Origin: Agapetus fuscipes
Taxonomy: Eukaryota > Arthropoda > Insecta > Trichoptera > Glossosomatidae
NCBI GenBank assembly: GCA_951799405.1
Contig: OX637343.1
Coordinates: 16,222,524 to 16,286,523 of the forward strand
DNA: 64,000 nucleotides
Direction: 5' to 3'
Part shown: piece after piece, positions 31,180-41,897 of the stretch
Position numbering within the stretch: position 1 is the first letter of the stretch
Layout of the letters: each line of letters begins with the position of its first letter
Program-made: the position numbers and the translations under genes
The notes under the pieces: generated by a model
Told to the model about the DNA's origin: nothing
Seen by the model: only the letters and a program-made list of their open reading frames with translations
Databases searched by the model: none

Positions 31180-31490
31180 CAGCATTGAAAGGTGAGGTGA
31201 AGAGAGTCAGACGTCGGCGACCAAGCACCAAGCGTTGCAAGAGGAGGCATCACCATGGAGCTCCCTCCTCCCCATCTACTTAAATTTCCTGCCAGCAAGA
31301 CACCCGCCTTGTGGACCAGAGGCATAGGAGACGTAGTGCATAGGAGCGCCCACCCAGGGGCTCCAACGTGTGGAGGCGTCCGCCTCGTGAGCCGCCGCTA
31401 GCCTGGGGCGCTGCCCCAGGCCTTCAGTTCGGAACTCCAGTCAACAGAGTAGGGAGTGTTTTAGTGACAAGGTGCAGGTAAGGCTTAGTT
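31180..31490 (+). other. Unidentified GC-rich block ending in a strong 5' splice-site match
   Basis: About 300 bp with much higher GC than its surroundings, no long ORF, ending GGTGCAG|GTAAGG near 31477, a perfect donor consensus. It could be a decayed LINE, a non-coding first exon or chance. I do not recognise it. Confidence 0.3.
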
Positions 31491-31699
31491 CCCCTTTTTT
31501 CCCCCATATTACTAAACTAAATAAACCCTTATTTGTTCATGTTAAACTTAACTTTTAATATAAAACCCTTCCCAGGATACAAGTAAGCAATACCAAAGTA
31601 AGAACCCCACGCCCTGAGAGTGATGCTGATGATAGCTAGCGGGAGTAAGTATCCTGTAGGTACATCCTGGAGATACATTTCCATCTTAACATAACAATA

Positions 31700-31775
31700 C
31701 ATAGGTTTCACCCACCACTTGCGATCTCTTTGGGAAAAAAACGGCAAGAACTAATACCACATGTGTAGCTTAATA
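31700..31775 (+). repeat. SINE2 3' scrap
   Basis: CCACTTGCGATCTCTTTGGG ... GGCAAGAACTAATACCACATGTGTAGCTTA. Confidence 0.5.
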
Positions 31776-32182
31776 GTATTTTCAAGAAGTGAAAAGCGTA
31801 GCAAAAATTTTAATGGGTAAAATAAATAAATTAGAAATTATGTTCAAAATTGCCGTAAAAGTATTTGTTTTCTGATATTCCGGTACATTTGGGTTATGAC
31901 TTCAAAATCCTCGTGGTGAATCAGTGTTGGAGTATGTATATAGCATTATACATACACATTTATGTACATAGAAAGGTAAAAAGGGGAAATGCATGATAAA
32001 CCCTTAAATGTGGCCCATTGTAGTGTGTTTGTGAGGCCGTAAAAAATGTATAAAGCTCTCATAGGGAAGCAAAACCCTCCAGATGGGATGGTTAATGTAC
32101 TCACAGATGTAAAAATATTTACGGATCTCTTCTTAGAATTGTTATGAATTTTGGGATCTCTTTTAAATTCAAGATTTTTTTT
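31776..32182. other. No gene seen
   Basis: AT-rich. A family A start scrap follows at 32183-32225 (CTTGACTTGAAGGTTAGAATG). Confidence 0.4.
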
Positions 32183-32252
32183 GCCTTGACTTGAAGGTTA
32201 GAATGAGGCTGATCACTTATACTGCTTTCTAGATATTGCTTTTCAATATATC

Positions 32253-32640
32253 GAATGAATAAAGCGGATTTTACTGACCGTGCAAAAGAGAAGAACGATT
32301 TTCTCTACGTTTCGTCGGAGTCATATCCGACGTCCTCAGGAGACGTGTCTCTTCTACAAAGAAGAACCACAAACTGTTGAATTATTGTTGTTTGATCGTG
32401 ACTTAAGCTTGTAGGTACTTTTATTAACCTTCGGAGATGCATCCATAGATGTCGCAATAGCCCCAGTTGTACAGAAGGACGATATTATGTCTTCTTGTGA
32501 AATCGTCTGATTAATGAAAGGGTGGATCATAGAAGTGAGTACTGGCCTCCATATACTGGAAAGTTTGTAGCTGTCATCTCTGTTGAAGTTGGGGTGCCTA
32601 TTTCTTTTGCACGGTCAGTAAAATCCGTTTTTTTCATTCT
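32253..32640. mobile_element. 388-bp foldback element containing a hammerhead
   Basis: The arms 32253-32290 and 32601-32640 are inverse complements sharing CGGATTTTACTGACCGTGCA. Inside, near the left arm, is a well-formed hammerhead-like motif on the minus strand. No ORF. I infer a Penelope-like remnant. Confidence 0.65.
32302..32343 (-). ncRNA. Hammerhead ribozyme-like motif
   Basis: Minus strand: stem I TCTC/GAGA, CTGAGGA, stem II GTCGGA/TCCGAC, GAAAC and a GTA triplet. This is the best-paired example in the window. Confidence 0.65.
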
Positions 32641-32823
32641 ATAAAATTGCTAACGACCGTTATCATAATTTAAAATCTTTAATTGCTATTCAAATTGGGT
32701 TAACAAGCAAAATAAGGCTGATTTGTTTCGGTGAAAGCTGTTTCCTTTGTATGAAACACACCTCAAGAGCATTACATGATTATGCATCGTTTTTACGGTT
32801 TTTTACGTTTTTTTTTACGTTTT

Positions 32824-33070
32824 TAGGTCAGCGGGGTGTCGAGCTGTCAGGTTGATGCAGCCTCGCCGTCAAATATGCACTAATTTTGGGGATCGCGCTT
32901 TCCGGTTTGCGGGACCAGTGGAGTGGAACAGACTGCCACCCGGAGTGAGGGTTTCGGAATCTGTTGGCATTTTTAAGAAAGCACTCAAACAGCTCCTTTT
33001 AAAAATATCTCATTCATGATTAGGAGGGCCCTTGAGGTGTGACATACACAAAAACGGCGCTCTTTTGTCA
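32824..33070 (+). pseudogene. CR1/L2-like LINE 3' fragment
   Basis: One plus frame reads NFGDRAFRFAGPVEWNRLPPGV...VGIFKKALKQLLL, the same C-terminus as at 10366-11784. The 3' hairpin (GGGCC...GGCGC with inner GTGT/ACAC) follows at about 33025. Confidence 0.75.
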
Positions 33071-33123
33071 TGTATTAAATTTTAATTAAATAAATTATCC
33101 TCATATAAATATATATATATATA

Positions 33124-33200
33124 AATCCTTGTATTACAGGTTGGTATGAAGCTGACCACCTACACTGCAAAAAATGTTTCACTTTCCTAATATCGGTTTC
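33124..33200 (+). repeat. Family A 5' scrap
   Basis: AGGTTGGTATGAAGCTGACCACC and a degraded TTTCACTTTCC; preceded by a short (AT)n run. Confidence 0.5.
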
Positions 33201-33312
33201 TATGCAATAAACAAGCTCGCAGTTATTTTGGTGTAATTCACACAAAAACAGTTATCAGCAAATAAATCATTCAAAGATTATTATTAACCAATCAATATAA
33301 TAACTTTTTGAC

Positions 33313-33615
33313 CGGTCCATAGTCTAGTGGTTAACACTTCTGATTCGTAAATGGAAGGTTTCGGGTTCAAATCAAATACACAAAAAGATATACCGTTTAT
33401 ATTTTCAAATATTCTCTTCGCTGGATGAAAATTTTACATACATTTACCAAAGACCGGTCACTAAAGGTCCCTCCAGCCTAACAGCAGCTGGGTCTTGTTT
33501 GAGAATTGTCGCTTTCTACAGCGACGACCAAGCTCGCAGAGGGCTCTTGAGGTGTGATACACACAACAGCGCTTACCAAATAATTCATCCTTATATTATC
33601 ATTATTATTAACTTT
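33313..33615 (+). repeat. SINE1 with type-i tail
   Basis: Head GTCCATAGTCTAGTGGTTAA and B-box GGGTTCAAATC, body, then GAGGGCTCTTGAGGTGTGATACACAC...CAGCGCTTACC and an (ATT)-rich tail. The tail matches the CR1/L2-like LINE 3' end. Confidence 0.82.
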
Positions 33616-33749
33616 TCTTTTTTAAATAGATTTGTGAAGAGGAATGCAATTCACCAACCTCTTCTGCCTGGCTAGAAACAGGTATAAATATCATTAATTA
33701 ATAATTCATTATTGTTTATTTTAATAAATTATTACTTAATAATTACCCG

Positions 33750-33873
33750 ATAACATCTGTTGAACCAGGGTCAAAGTTATGGCCAAATGACCCAGGCGGG
33801 GATCGAACCAACGTTGTTCTATTCCAAACATGCTAGAAAAATCAGCACACTTGACCCCCTCGGCTATAACAAC
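33750..33873 (-). repeat. Third tRNA-like SINE head
   Basis: Minus strand: TTATAGCCGAGGGGGTCAAG (A-box-like) and GGTTCGATCCCCGCCTGGGT (B-box), about 70 bp apart. Not related to SINE1 or SINE2. Probably a SINE fragment; spacing is too long for a plain tRNA gene. Confidence 0.5.
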
Positions 33874-34244
33874 TTATGAACCATAAGCTGTTATTTTTAC
33901 CTGTAAATATTATTTTATTTAAAAAACATTTTTTTCGTAAATTTACAAATTTAATTAAACTTCCTAATATTTCAATCACCATTGTTTTGCAATTAGTGTC
34001 GCCTCTTCCACACTTTGGAACATATCTAATAGAATTTCCAGATAACAATTTGGCGTCCCTTTTGATTTAAGCCGTCTACGCCGAAAGTTCTGTGATTCTA
34101 AACTGTATGAGATTTAATTTTAAAGTTTAAACCAAAGCTTACCAGGGTATTTTCGACCACTTGCGTTGTTCTCAAATAGGGCTCAAAAAATGGATGTTCC
34201 GTAGATCAGCTTAATAGATCAAATGTTTTTTTTAAAAAGCATTG
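33874..34244. other. No gene seen
   Basis: AT-rich; no supported ORF or repeat. Confidence 0.4.
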
Positions 34245-34755
34245 TTACATTCCTTGACTTATAGGTTGGTATGAGGCTGACCACCCATACTCTAAAAAAT
34301 GGTTCACTTTGCCAATGTCACCCCTGTGTCAGGGAAGGTCGGCAAAAGTTGTAGGGCTTATGTTTTTTTTGAGGATAGGATTTTATTTGTTACACATTCA
34401 GCATTTCGCTCCCCCAGTTCTTGTTTACCGTATACGCCAATCTTGTCAAATATGATTTTTCATGCATTTGTCTTATAAATCAAATTCTACACAATCTAAG
34501 CTAAGAAAAACCGTAAAACTCGATAATGTGAGAGTTGTTTTAAATATTTTTAAAATAAATTTCTTGTTTTCATAAGACACATTGGTCCAGTACACATGCA
34601 AACATTGCTTATGTAAAATTTTCTCAATGGCGTATACGATAAACAAGAACTAAGGCAGCGATTTGTAAGCGCGAACTACACGTGTTTGTTTGTGGGCATG
34701 CATTTGAGAACTTTAAATGAATATGTCCTTGCAACTTACATTAAAGATTAAAGAG
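34245..34755 (+). repeat. Family A copy split by a family B MITE
   Basis: Family A runs to ACATTCAGCATTT, breaks for the MITE, and resumes ATTTGTAAGCGCGAACTACA through AACTTACATTAAAGATTAAAG. The shared ATTT is the duplicated target. Confidence 0.85.
34407..34660 (-). mobile_element. Family B MITE
   Basis: CGCTCCCCCAGTTCTTG ... CAAGAACTAAGGCAGCG with ATTT on both sides (34403-34406 and 34661-34664). It provides an empty-site proof of the 4-bp duplication. Confidence 0.9.
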
Positions 34756-34765
34756 ATTATAGACT

Positions 34766-35096
34766 GTCCGGTCGATAGATCAGGTGGTAGAGTGCTTGCA
34801 TTCCATGCCGTGAGTTCAATTTCGAATCACACTAAGGGTGTCAGAAATGATTTTCCGTTTCGGTGTCTATTTCAAACACCAAAAGTAAAATATCGCCAAG
34901 GCTTACTTAGCCTTCACAAGAAATGAGTAACAGCCCTCTCATGAGCTGGGGAACCTCCACTTCAACTGAAATGGTTGGCGTAAGGCCGTCCCCCTTACCT
35001 GTAATAATAAAAAGGTTCAACTCGCCACATGCGACCCCTTCGGGGATAACGCGGCAAGAATGAGCTATGTGTGTAGCTTAGTGGGGTTTTTGTTAT
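34766..35096 (+). repeat. SINE2 copy, near full length
   Basis: Head GGTCGATAGATCAGGTGGTAGAGTGC, degenerate B-box, the GGTGTCAGAAATGATT block, the ACTTCAACTGAAATGG block and CCCTTCGGGGATAACGCGGC. Confidence 0.82.
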
Positions 35097-35126
35097 ATCG
35101 TAGTACCCCCAGTAATTGTTTGGCTA

Positions 35127-35248
35127 ATCTGGGGTTTGAAATAAGCACCGAAACGGGAAATCATTTCCGACACCCTTGGTGAGATTTGAGATCGGGCTCA
35201 CGGCATGGAATGCAAGCACTCTACCAACTGAGCTATCGACCGAACCTA
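35127..35248 (-). repeat. SINE2 5' part, inverted to its neighbour
   Basis: Minus strand head CGATAGCTCAGTTGGTAGAG to TTTCCCGTTTCGGTGC. It faces the copy at 34766. Confidence 0.78.
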
Positions 35249-35309
35249 TACCTATAGAGAAATAGTTGCAAAACTACAGAAATATGATCACAATTGTAAT
35301 AACTAACGC

Positions 35310-35602
35310 CTATATATTATGTGAGAAGAATCAAAGGAGGAAGGCGTCTGCTCAGGACCTTGTCCGAAAGTCGTGCAAGATGGATCGGCCATGTAATACG
35401 ACAAGAAGGTCTCTTGCATGCCATAATGGAGGGGATGCCCGAGGTGACCAACTCTAGGGGACGCCAGCACCAAGAATACCTGGAGGACCTGTTGGTGGAC
35501 GTGCGCTGCTCATCATATGCAGACCTTAAAAGAGCCGAACAAGACAGGGAAGAATGGAGGAGAAGAGTGAAAGAAATTGCTGCAAGCCAATCCGAGGATT
35601 GA
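35310..35602 (+). pseudogene. RTE-like LINE C-terminal fragment
   Basis: The plus frame reads RRIKGGRRLLRTLSESRARWIGHVIRQEGLL...RGRQHQEYLEDLLVDVRC...EWRRRVKEIA, the WIGHVIR and trailing WRR motifs seen at the end of RTE-type ORF2. Short and truncated. Confidence 0.65.
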
Positions 35603-36165
35603 AACAAGAGAAGGAGAGATATATTATGATCCAAATTCTCACAATCTCTAAAGTTGACACTTATTGTTTCTTTTTCTTTCCGAGAAAACGTTACACAACC
35701 TTAATACGATCTTATTATTCTAGAATGTTTAAAGCCGTCCCTCCAAGTATAAAATTTTCCGTCTATGCTCAACCATAATTTTTACCTAAAAATATATACA
35801 AATTAACACAGCACAAATAGTGAGCGTTTTAGTTTACTAGCATTTCTGATGAATCGTTGAGTAACACGTTTTTTACTTTGAGTAGATACTGGAAACCATT
35901 TCGTGAAATTAATTTATAGGTAATTAAGAATGAGGCGTTTGCGAACCGGCTTTCGAAAATTTGTCTTCGAAAACAATCTGGGAATTTCATTACAGCGTAT
36001 TCTATAGGTTTTATATTGCATTATACCAACTTCATGTATACTCGTATACTGTAAGATTTGTATTATCATTGTATGCTTCTTTGACGTTCGGAAAATTTTC
36101 CATTTAATATTTTGTATTGTTTGTGTTGTGAAAATTAATATTAATTGATCTGTAATATTTTTAAG
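35603..36165. other. No gene seen
   Basis: AT-rich; no supported feature. Confidence 0.4.
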
Positions 36166-36300
36166 AATCAAATTCCAATGACACACTGTATTATATTGTA
36201 ACTGACGATGATTGCTAATCGAAAACGTTCATAAAGATTAATTGAAATAAATTAAAAACTGGTGAAAATATACAGTGCTTTGTTGAAATTTGATTCAAAA
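36166..36300 (+). mobile_element. Penelope-like remnant with hammerhead
   Basis: AGAATCAAATTCCAATGA leads to CTGACGA (36202-36208), stem II GATT/AATC and GAAAACGTTC, then a partly inverted TTGAAATTTGATTC. The minus strand of 57347-57480 has the same order, so these are two copies of one family. Confidence 0.55.
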
Positions 36301-36614
36301 AAATTAATACCAATTAAATATCATTTTAGTAACATCCTTCAGGGTGAGATGCCAAAAAATAATTTGAATTAAAAAAAAACAAAGGAGCGCAGAAAACAGG
36401 AGAGGCAGAAAATAAAGGAGACGGAATCGCAAGCCATCGTGTTAAAATTATTAAATTGTTAAAATATGTGTGTGTTTGTAACAAATTATAAGTTCAAATA
36501 AAGAAGAAGTAAGATGTTTAAATGGTTTGTGTTATTTATTAAAGTGGTGGAATAACAAAAAACGTATGAACCGGTGTAAGGCATCATTTGCTTCTTGATA
36601 AGGACTTTCTTTTC
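36301..36614. other. No gene seen
   Basis: AT-rich; nothing recognised. Confidence 0.4.
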
Positions 36615-36880
36615 TTATACAGCCATCTTCATCCACTGCTGGACATAGGCCTCCCCTATATCTTTCCATCCATCTGTGTCTTGCATTTTTTGAATCCAGT
36701 CTCCAGCAAGTCTTATTATATCATCAGACCCTCAGCTTCTCTTATCTTCCCGAGGTCTCTACTCTACCAATCCCTTCGTCCATCTCTGGTCGGTGGTTCT
36801 AGCAACATGTCTCGCAAAGGACCATTTTATCTTTGCCACTCTCTCTATGACATCGGTTACTCCCAACTACATACATATAT
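36615..36880 (-). pseudogene. RTE-like LINE C-terminal fragment (second subfamily)
   Basis: The minus strand reads KWSFARHVARTTDQRWTKGLVE, a stop, then GDWIQKMQDTDGWKDIGEAYVQQW. The WKDIGEAYVQQW end is a known signature of RTE LINEs common in insects. Confidence 0.72.
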
Positions 36881-37339
36881 AATCGAAAATTACCGATACA
36901 GCCGATAGTTTCAATCACATAAATTTTGCAAGACTGTTTCAAGATGTTGACATGAAATTTAGTTTGTGAATCCAGCTCTATTTACTATGCGCAAACATTA
37001 TAGTAATGCAAAACTTCAAACGTGGGATTGTTTCAATACATAATAAATCACTTTGAAAATTCCCGATACATGGGAAGTGGCTTTGGAACTTGCAGACCTG
37101 AGTCAGGCGGTTAATTTTGTTTGGCGTGATAGCAATGTTGACTCGACAACGAATGCACGGCTAAACATTCAATATTGGTTCGATCCCCTTAGCTAGGTAC
37201 GTCTTGCAATTTCAATATTAATCATTCCGCATTCATACTGCCGAATTTCACTTGTGTGTGTCTTGAATGAGGGCCCTATAAACAGTTTTTTCAAATTTAA
37301 AATAATAACCACAAAGTTAAAATTGATTACTCGGATGTA
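36881..37339. other. No gene seen
   Basis: AT-rich; no supported feature. Confidence 0.4.
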
Positions 37340-37725
37340 AGACGAACCGTCCATAAGCAAAAACGTGTTAACTCATGCTTACCATTTGAGCGCATACAAA
37401 ATAAAAATCTAAATCTAAAATTAACATAAACCCTGCAAACTTTGGCCGACCAGTACCCTTAGAACGAGTTTCAAAATCTGAGTAAAGTAAAGTTTACGGA
37501 AATTGTTAGTGAGTGATTTTCCTCAAAATCTGCCGTTTTTTTGTTTCTTACACTTTATGGTCTTAGCAAAAGAATTACAGTGATGAAGAATATCAAGTTC
37601 AAATAATCAAAAATGGCAGATTTTGGGGAAAAACCATTCTTTAATACTTTCCGTAAACTTTACTCAAGTTTTGCAACTCGTACTTAGGATACTGCTCCGA
37701 AACAGGTGTGATATTTAATGCTTAA
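37340..37725 (-). repeat. Family A fragment split by a foldback MITE
   Basis: Minus family A to CTGCAAACTTTGGCCGAC, then the foldback element, then CTCCGAAACAGGTGTGATA. Only about 20 bp of consensus separates the two flanks in intact copies. Confidence 0.6.
37451..37694. mobile_element. Foldback MITE with ~85-bp inverted repeats
   Basis: CAGTACCCTTAGAACGAG at the left is matched inversely by CTCGTACTTAGGATACTG at the right, and the inverse similarity extends through GTAAAGTTTACGGAAA and AAAATCTGCC. No ORF; no clear target duplication. Confidence 0.72.
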
Positions 37726-37764
37726 ATGTCGTTGTAACTTCATCCTTTATATATCATGTACATT

Positions 37765-38030
37765 TCGTTGACTTATAGGTTGGTATGCGGCTGACCACCC
37801 ATGCTGTAGAAAATGGTTCACTTTGCCAATTTCACCTCTGTTCCAGGGAAGGTCGGCAAGAGTTGCGGGGTGCACGTTCATTTGAGATTTGGATGTTTAT
37901 ATTATCAGTCCACATGCGACATGTTTAAGCGCGAACTCATACATGTCTGCTTGTGAAAATGCATATAATTTGAATCCCCAATGTAACTTATCCTTGCAGC
38001 TTAGATTATATTAGATTAGATATATAACAT
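37765..38030 (+). repeat. Family A copy
   Basis: Nearly full length, GTTGACTTATAGGTTGGTATG to GCAGCTTAGATTATATTAGATTAG. Confidence 0.82.
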
Positions 38031-38619
38031 CCTTTAAAACGCTCTAAATTTAATCTTAGTTAAATCCGCCATTACTTTCAGTACAATATTTCCTTACTGC
38101 GTACGAACTTAGCGATTTAAGGTGTAATTCACAATCGAATTAGAGGCGCCTTCAAATGACGCGCAGCCCTCGGATTCGATACAAAATTAGTGATTAACTA
38201 CAAGGAAGTTGCGAGACGTAAATGACTGTGAATAACCCATCCGGAATCGTAATTGTAAGGTAAACAAGTTCTGCCGCTAGGAGTGTCAACATTATAATAG
38301 TATTCGTTTGCTGGGGAATTTCCTGTACATATTTCAAGTAAAAAGCTTTACGTTTTAACTAAAACATAGATTTTCCGAAGAATGTATGGAAACTGAAGCG
38401 ACAAATCTGGTGAGTTTTTCAGTTTGGCAAACATTTTTAGGGTGACTCTGTGGATGAGTAAATACGTAATGTTTTATGCAGAGGATACAGATGATAGTAG
38501 AAAGTCATAGACCACACTTTACTTACAAATTTTAGCAAAAAAAATCGGATACTTATGTAAGAATCACGCTACAGACAAACTGAATTCTTGACCTTCATTA
38601 ACTTTTCGTTCCCTTATTG
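38031..38619. other. No gene seen
   Basis: AT-rich; no supported feature. Confidence 0.4.
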
Positions 38620-38865
38620 CTTAACTTACGTCCATCAGAGGTAATTTCACATGAGTAATATTTTTATGTATACCTACTGGACCAATGTGTCGTATAAAAA
38701 CTGGAGATTTATTTTAAAAATATTTAAAACAACCTCAAACTATCGTGCTGTACGTATTTTTCTTAGCTCAGATTGCGTAGAATGTGGTTTGTAAGACAAT
38801 TATATTGAAAGGTAATCTTTGAATCAAATGGTGGATGAGACAAACTGGGGGGACGTTCTGTCTCC
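38620..38865 (+). repeat. Decayed family B copy
   Basis: CATGAGTAATATTTTTATGTA, TGGACCAATGTGTCGTATAAA and TTAGCTCAGATTGCGTAGAA in order. The termini are lost. Confidence 0.55.
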
Positions 38866-39144
38866 AACTACGCAGGTCCTGCAGATCTTGCATCCATCCC
38901 CACTTCAACCCTTTATCTCTGTCTGGCCCTTCCTTCTCTCCGTCTTCCTCAAGGGTGGTCAATCACTATGTTTTGGGAATCCTTACTCGTGGCATACTGA
39001 AAACGCTCAGAGCCCACCCCTACGTTTTCAGTTTGTTCAATCTCAGTGGATCCTCTTTTTTATTTAATTTTTGCATTTGCTTTGTGCACATACGTAGTGT
39101 CACCGGTTAAAGAAAACAATATTTTTAATGGAATAATATACCAA

Positions 39145-39330
39145 TTATAATCAATGTTGCAAAGATATATTAAAATTTAAGCTGCATATTTAATACATAC
39201 CGACAAACACGTGTAATTCCGCAGCCCTGTAATTTTAACCGACCTGTACTGACCGGTGACATTGCCAAAGTAAACCATTTTTTACAATAAAGGTGGTCAG
39301 CCTCATACTAATCTATAAGTCAAGGAAATA
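39145..39330 (-). repeat. Family A copy, diverged
   Basis: TAATCAATGTTGCAAAGATATA to AATCTATAAGTCAAGGAA with a shortened middle. Confidence 0.7.
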
Positions 39331-39746
39331 GCTAAGCTAAATTTGATCCTGCTCAATAAATATGCTGTAAAAACAGTACGGTCAAGTCAAAAGCCTGTAA
39401 CTGAAAGTTTGACTCTAAACGTTATCTTGCTTCTTTAACATCTTTGAAATTTCTCCAAGGCGTGGAAATTTCTAGAACCCACCTACTTCGATTCGGATCA
39501 GTTAATCAAACTGCTCGACGAGTGTCGAAATTTAAATTAGACTTTGCGTGTTTATTCAAAAGTAATTTAGACTCGTGCTAATCTCGAGATCAAGCGACAA
39601 GTTTTATCGTTAAATCCCATTTAAGGGCGGATTAAAAACCACTTTGGCTAAATGTCATTACGGTTCAAATCAAACGGCTCAACAGCGTAATCTTCATGTA
39701 TAATTTTACTCTGTGCAACTTTTTTAATAAGGAAATTAAAATGGTT
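39331..39746. other. No gene seen
   Basis: AT-rich; no supported feature. Confidence 0.4.
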
Positions 39747-40430
39747 CTAATCTAATCTAAGTTGCAAAGATATGTAACATTGGGGATTCACATTATTGTA
39801 TGCATTCTCACAAGCAGACACGTATAAGTTCGCGCTTAAACATGGGGCATGTGGAATTACAACATAAAAACCCGAATCTCAAATGAATATTCATCCTGCA
39901 ACTGTGCCGATCTTCCCTGAAACAGGGTTGACATCGGCAATGTGAACCATTTTCTACAGCATGGTCAGCCGTATACCAACATATAAGTCAAGGAACATAC
40001 ACAACAAATTACATTTTTGAAATAAACAAATACGTTATAATGTGTACACATTAAAAACAAATACATAATACAAAACTCTTATATTATCAAGATTTTCAGC
40101 AGTAACTTCGTGAAAGTTCATTTTAATAGAAGATGGGAGGTACTGATTCTCCTGAAAGTGGTCGTGTGTAAAAATAAACTAATGCGAATTAAAACAAAGC
40201 AATTTTTATTTTAATCTATACAAAACTCTAATGTAAAAAGTCCTAGCCCTAGCCACCAACATTACTAATAAACCGCCATTTCTTTCTGTCCTTACATACT
40301 TATTTCATTTCATCCAGAGTCACAACCTTCTTCATACAAGCTCTCCTTTTTATGACTCTGGATATTCCTTTTATTTGCTATTTCAGAAATTTGGTGCATC
40401 GATACTTTTCTTGCCTGCGTTATCCCCGAA
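39747..40430 (-). mobile_element. RTE-like LINE 3' end with family A
   Basis: Family A (39747-40005) followed upstream (minus strand) by a spacer, then coding remnants around 40255-40400 equivalent to those at 61780-61960. Confidence 0.72.
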
Positions 40431-40434
40431 GAGT

Positions 40435-40645
40435 ACCTACCAATGCCAATACACAAGCAGGATTCATTTGCTGTAAAGCTGGATGTACCTTTAGTGACCA
40501 GTCTTTGGTAGAGATATATGAACTTTGTACCCGGCGAAGAGCATATTAAAAATATAAATGGTATATTTATTGTGCTCCGCCGGGATTCAAACCCACAACT
40601 TTTTATTTATGAGTCCAAAGTTTTACCAACTGGACTACGGACCCG
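40435..40645 (-). repeat. SINE1 copy, tail lost
   Basis: Minus strand head GTCCGTAGTCCAGTTGG, B-box GGTTTGAATCCC, body to GCTGTAAAGC. A short stub resembling SINE2 (CCTGCGTTATCCCCGAAG) abuts it at 40412. Confidence 0.72.
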
Positions 40646-41190
40646 TTGATGATTCATCCATTCTAGGAATTCCATTGTCACATGAATTTCAAATAATTTC
40701 CCATGATTTTTTTATGGAATGAGATAGGTTCACTTGGAATTCGTGATTCACTATCCTACGCGGGCATGTTCTGGCTTATTCCCGCACATGCCTCCCACAG
40801 CCATTCATCAATCCCTCTGATTGATTCTTCTTTACGCCAATCTACAAGACATTAATCAATTTGCATACAAAACGGAATTCAACACAATTGAATTTCAAAT
40901 TACCGACTAGAGGCCTGCCATACTGTTACTCGGCTTTGTGTCGTTCTACAAAGAGAATCGCATTATTGTAGTTCGATAAATAAAATGTATTTTTTATATA
41001 TATTGTTACGTTTTTGTGCATTCTATTTTTATTCTAAATGCCAGACTTTATTTTTAAATTTTTTATTTTTTACAATTTACAATTTATTTCACCACTTGAG
41101 AGTCACTGGTTCTACGTGTTCCTGAGTAAAGTGCTTTTTTGTGACTTCTTGCTGTCCTACCATTTTGACCTCTTATGTAGTAATATAATA
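40646..41190. other. No gene; possible LTR end scrap
   Basis: At 41003 TGTTACGTTTTTGTGCATTC is, inversely, an LTR-like ...ACGTAACA end, but no partner or boundary is visible. The rest is unassigned. Confidence 0.3.
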
Positions 41191-41194
41191 AAGT

Positions 41195-41420
41195 GAGGCT
41201 AGACTGGTCACGTTGCAAGGCAGGTGTCCAAAAAGTATCGCCCAGTGGTGGCCCAGGATATCTTAGCGGGGAGTAGGGAGACCCCAACTGAGATGGCTAG
41301 ACGACATCAATAGAACTGCTGGCAGAGGATGGCTGAACACAGCAGCGGATAAACAAAAATGGAGAAAATCAGATGAGGCCTACGTGCAGGAGTAGACCGA
41401 GAAATGCTGAGAAAGGAAGG
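41195..41420 (+). pseudogene. RTE-like LINE C-terminal fragment
   Basis: The plus strand reads RWLDDINRTAGRGWLNTAADKQKWRKSDEAYVQE followed by a stop, with the DDI...AG..W...A.D...W...EAYVQ pattern of RTE-type ends. The part before it is frameshifted. Confidence 0.65.
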
Positions 41421-41496
41421 AAGAACTTTTTCAGGTTTTTTTGTATTCTACATTGCCTTAGCTCTACAATTTTAAGTTTGTGGGTATTCAATATAT

Positions 41497-41897
41497 TGTT
41501 GCGATTTTAGGGTTCCAAAAATCATTCAATTAAAAATACTGGTCTTCTTATCCAGTTGTTTATTTAGTTTATATATAATAACTTATTTTTACAAAGATAG
41601 TCTCGACTATTCTATTACACTTGGTTTCTGTTCACTGATCAAGTTTGTTCAATGTAGTTGTAAAGCTCGTAGGATACTGGCTCTGCAAGCAACTTGCACC
41701 CTTTTTATACTCTTCAAAACAGTACAATCTAGATCTATATTCGCTGGACAGTTCCAGAAAGGCGTAGTAATCATTATTTCTCGATGCTTCAAGTATTTTA
41801 TTCAATGATTCCTACCCACACAATACAATACAGAGTTCCTATAACTATAACTAATACCTACTTATTTTAAATATTTATATTTCATATTTACATAACA
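41497..41897 (-). repeat. Solo LTR, 401 bp
   Basis: TG...CA termini on both strands, ATAT at 41493-41496 and 41898-41901. On the minus strand TATAAAAAGGG is followed by CCAGTATCC about 30 bp on, then AATAAA. A second LTR family with the same 4-bp target as the DEK element; no internal region. Confidence 0.72.
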
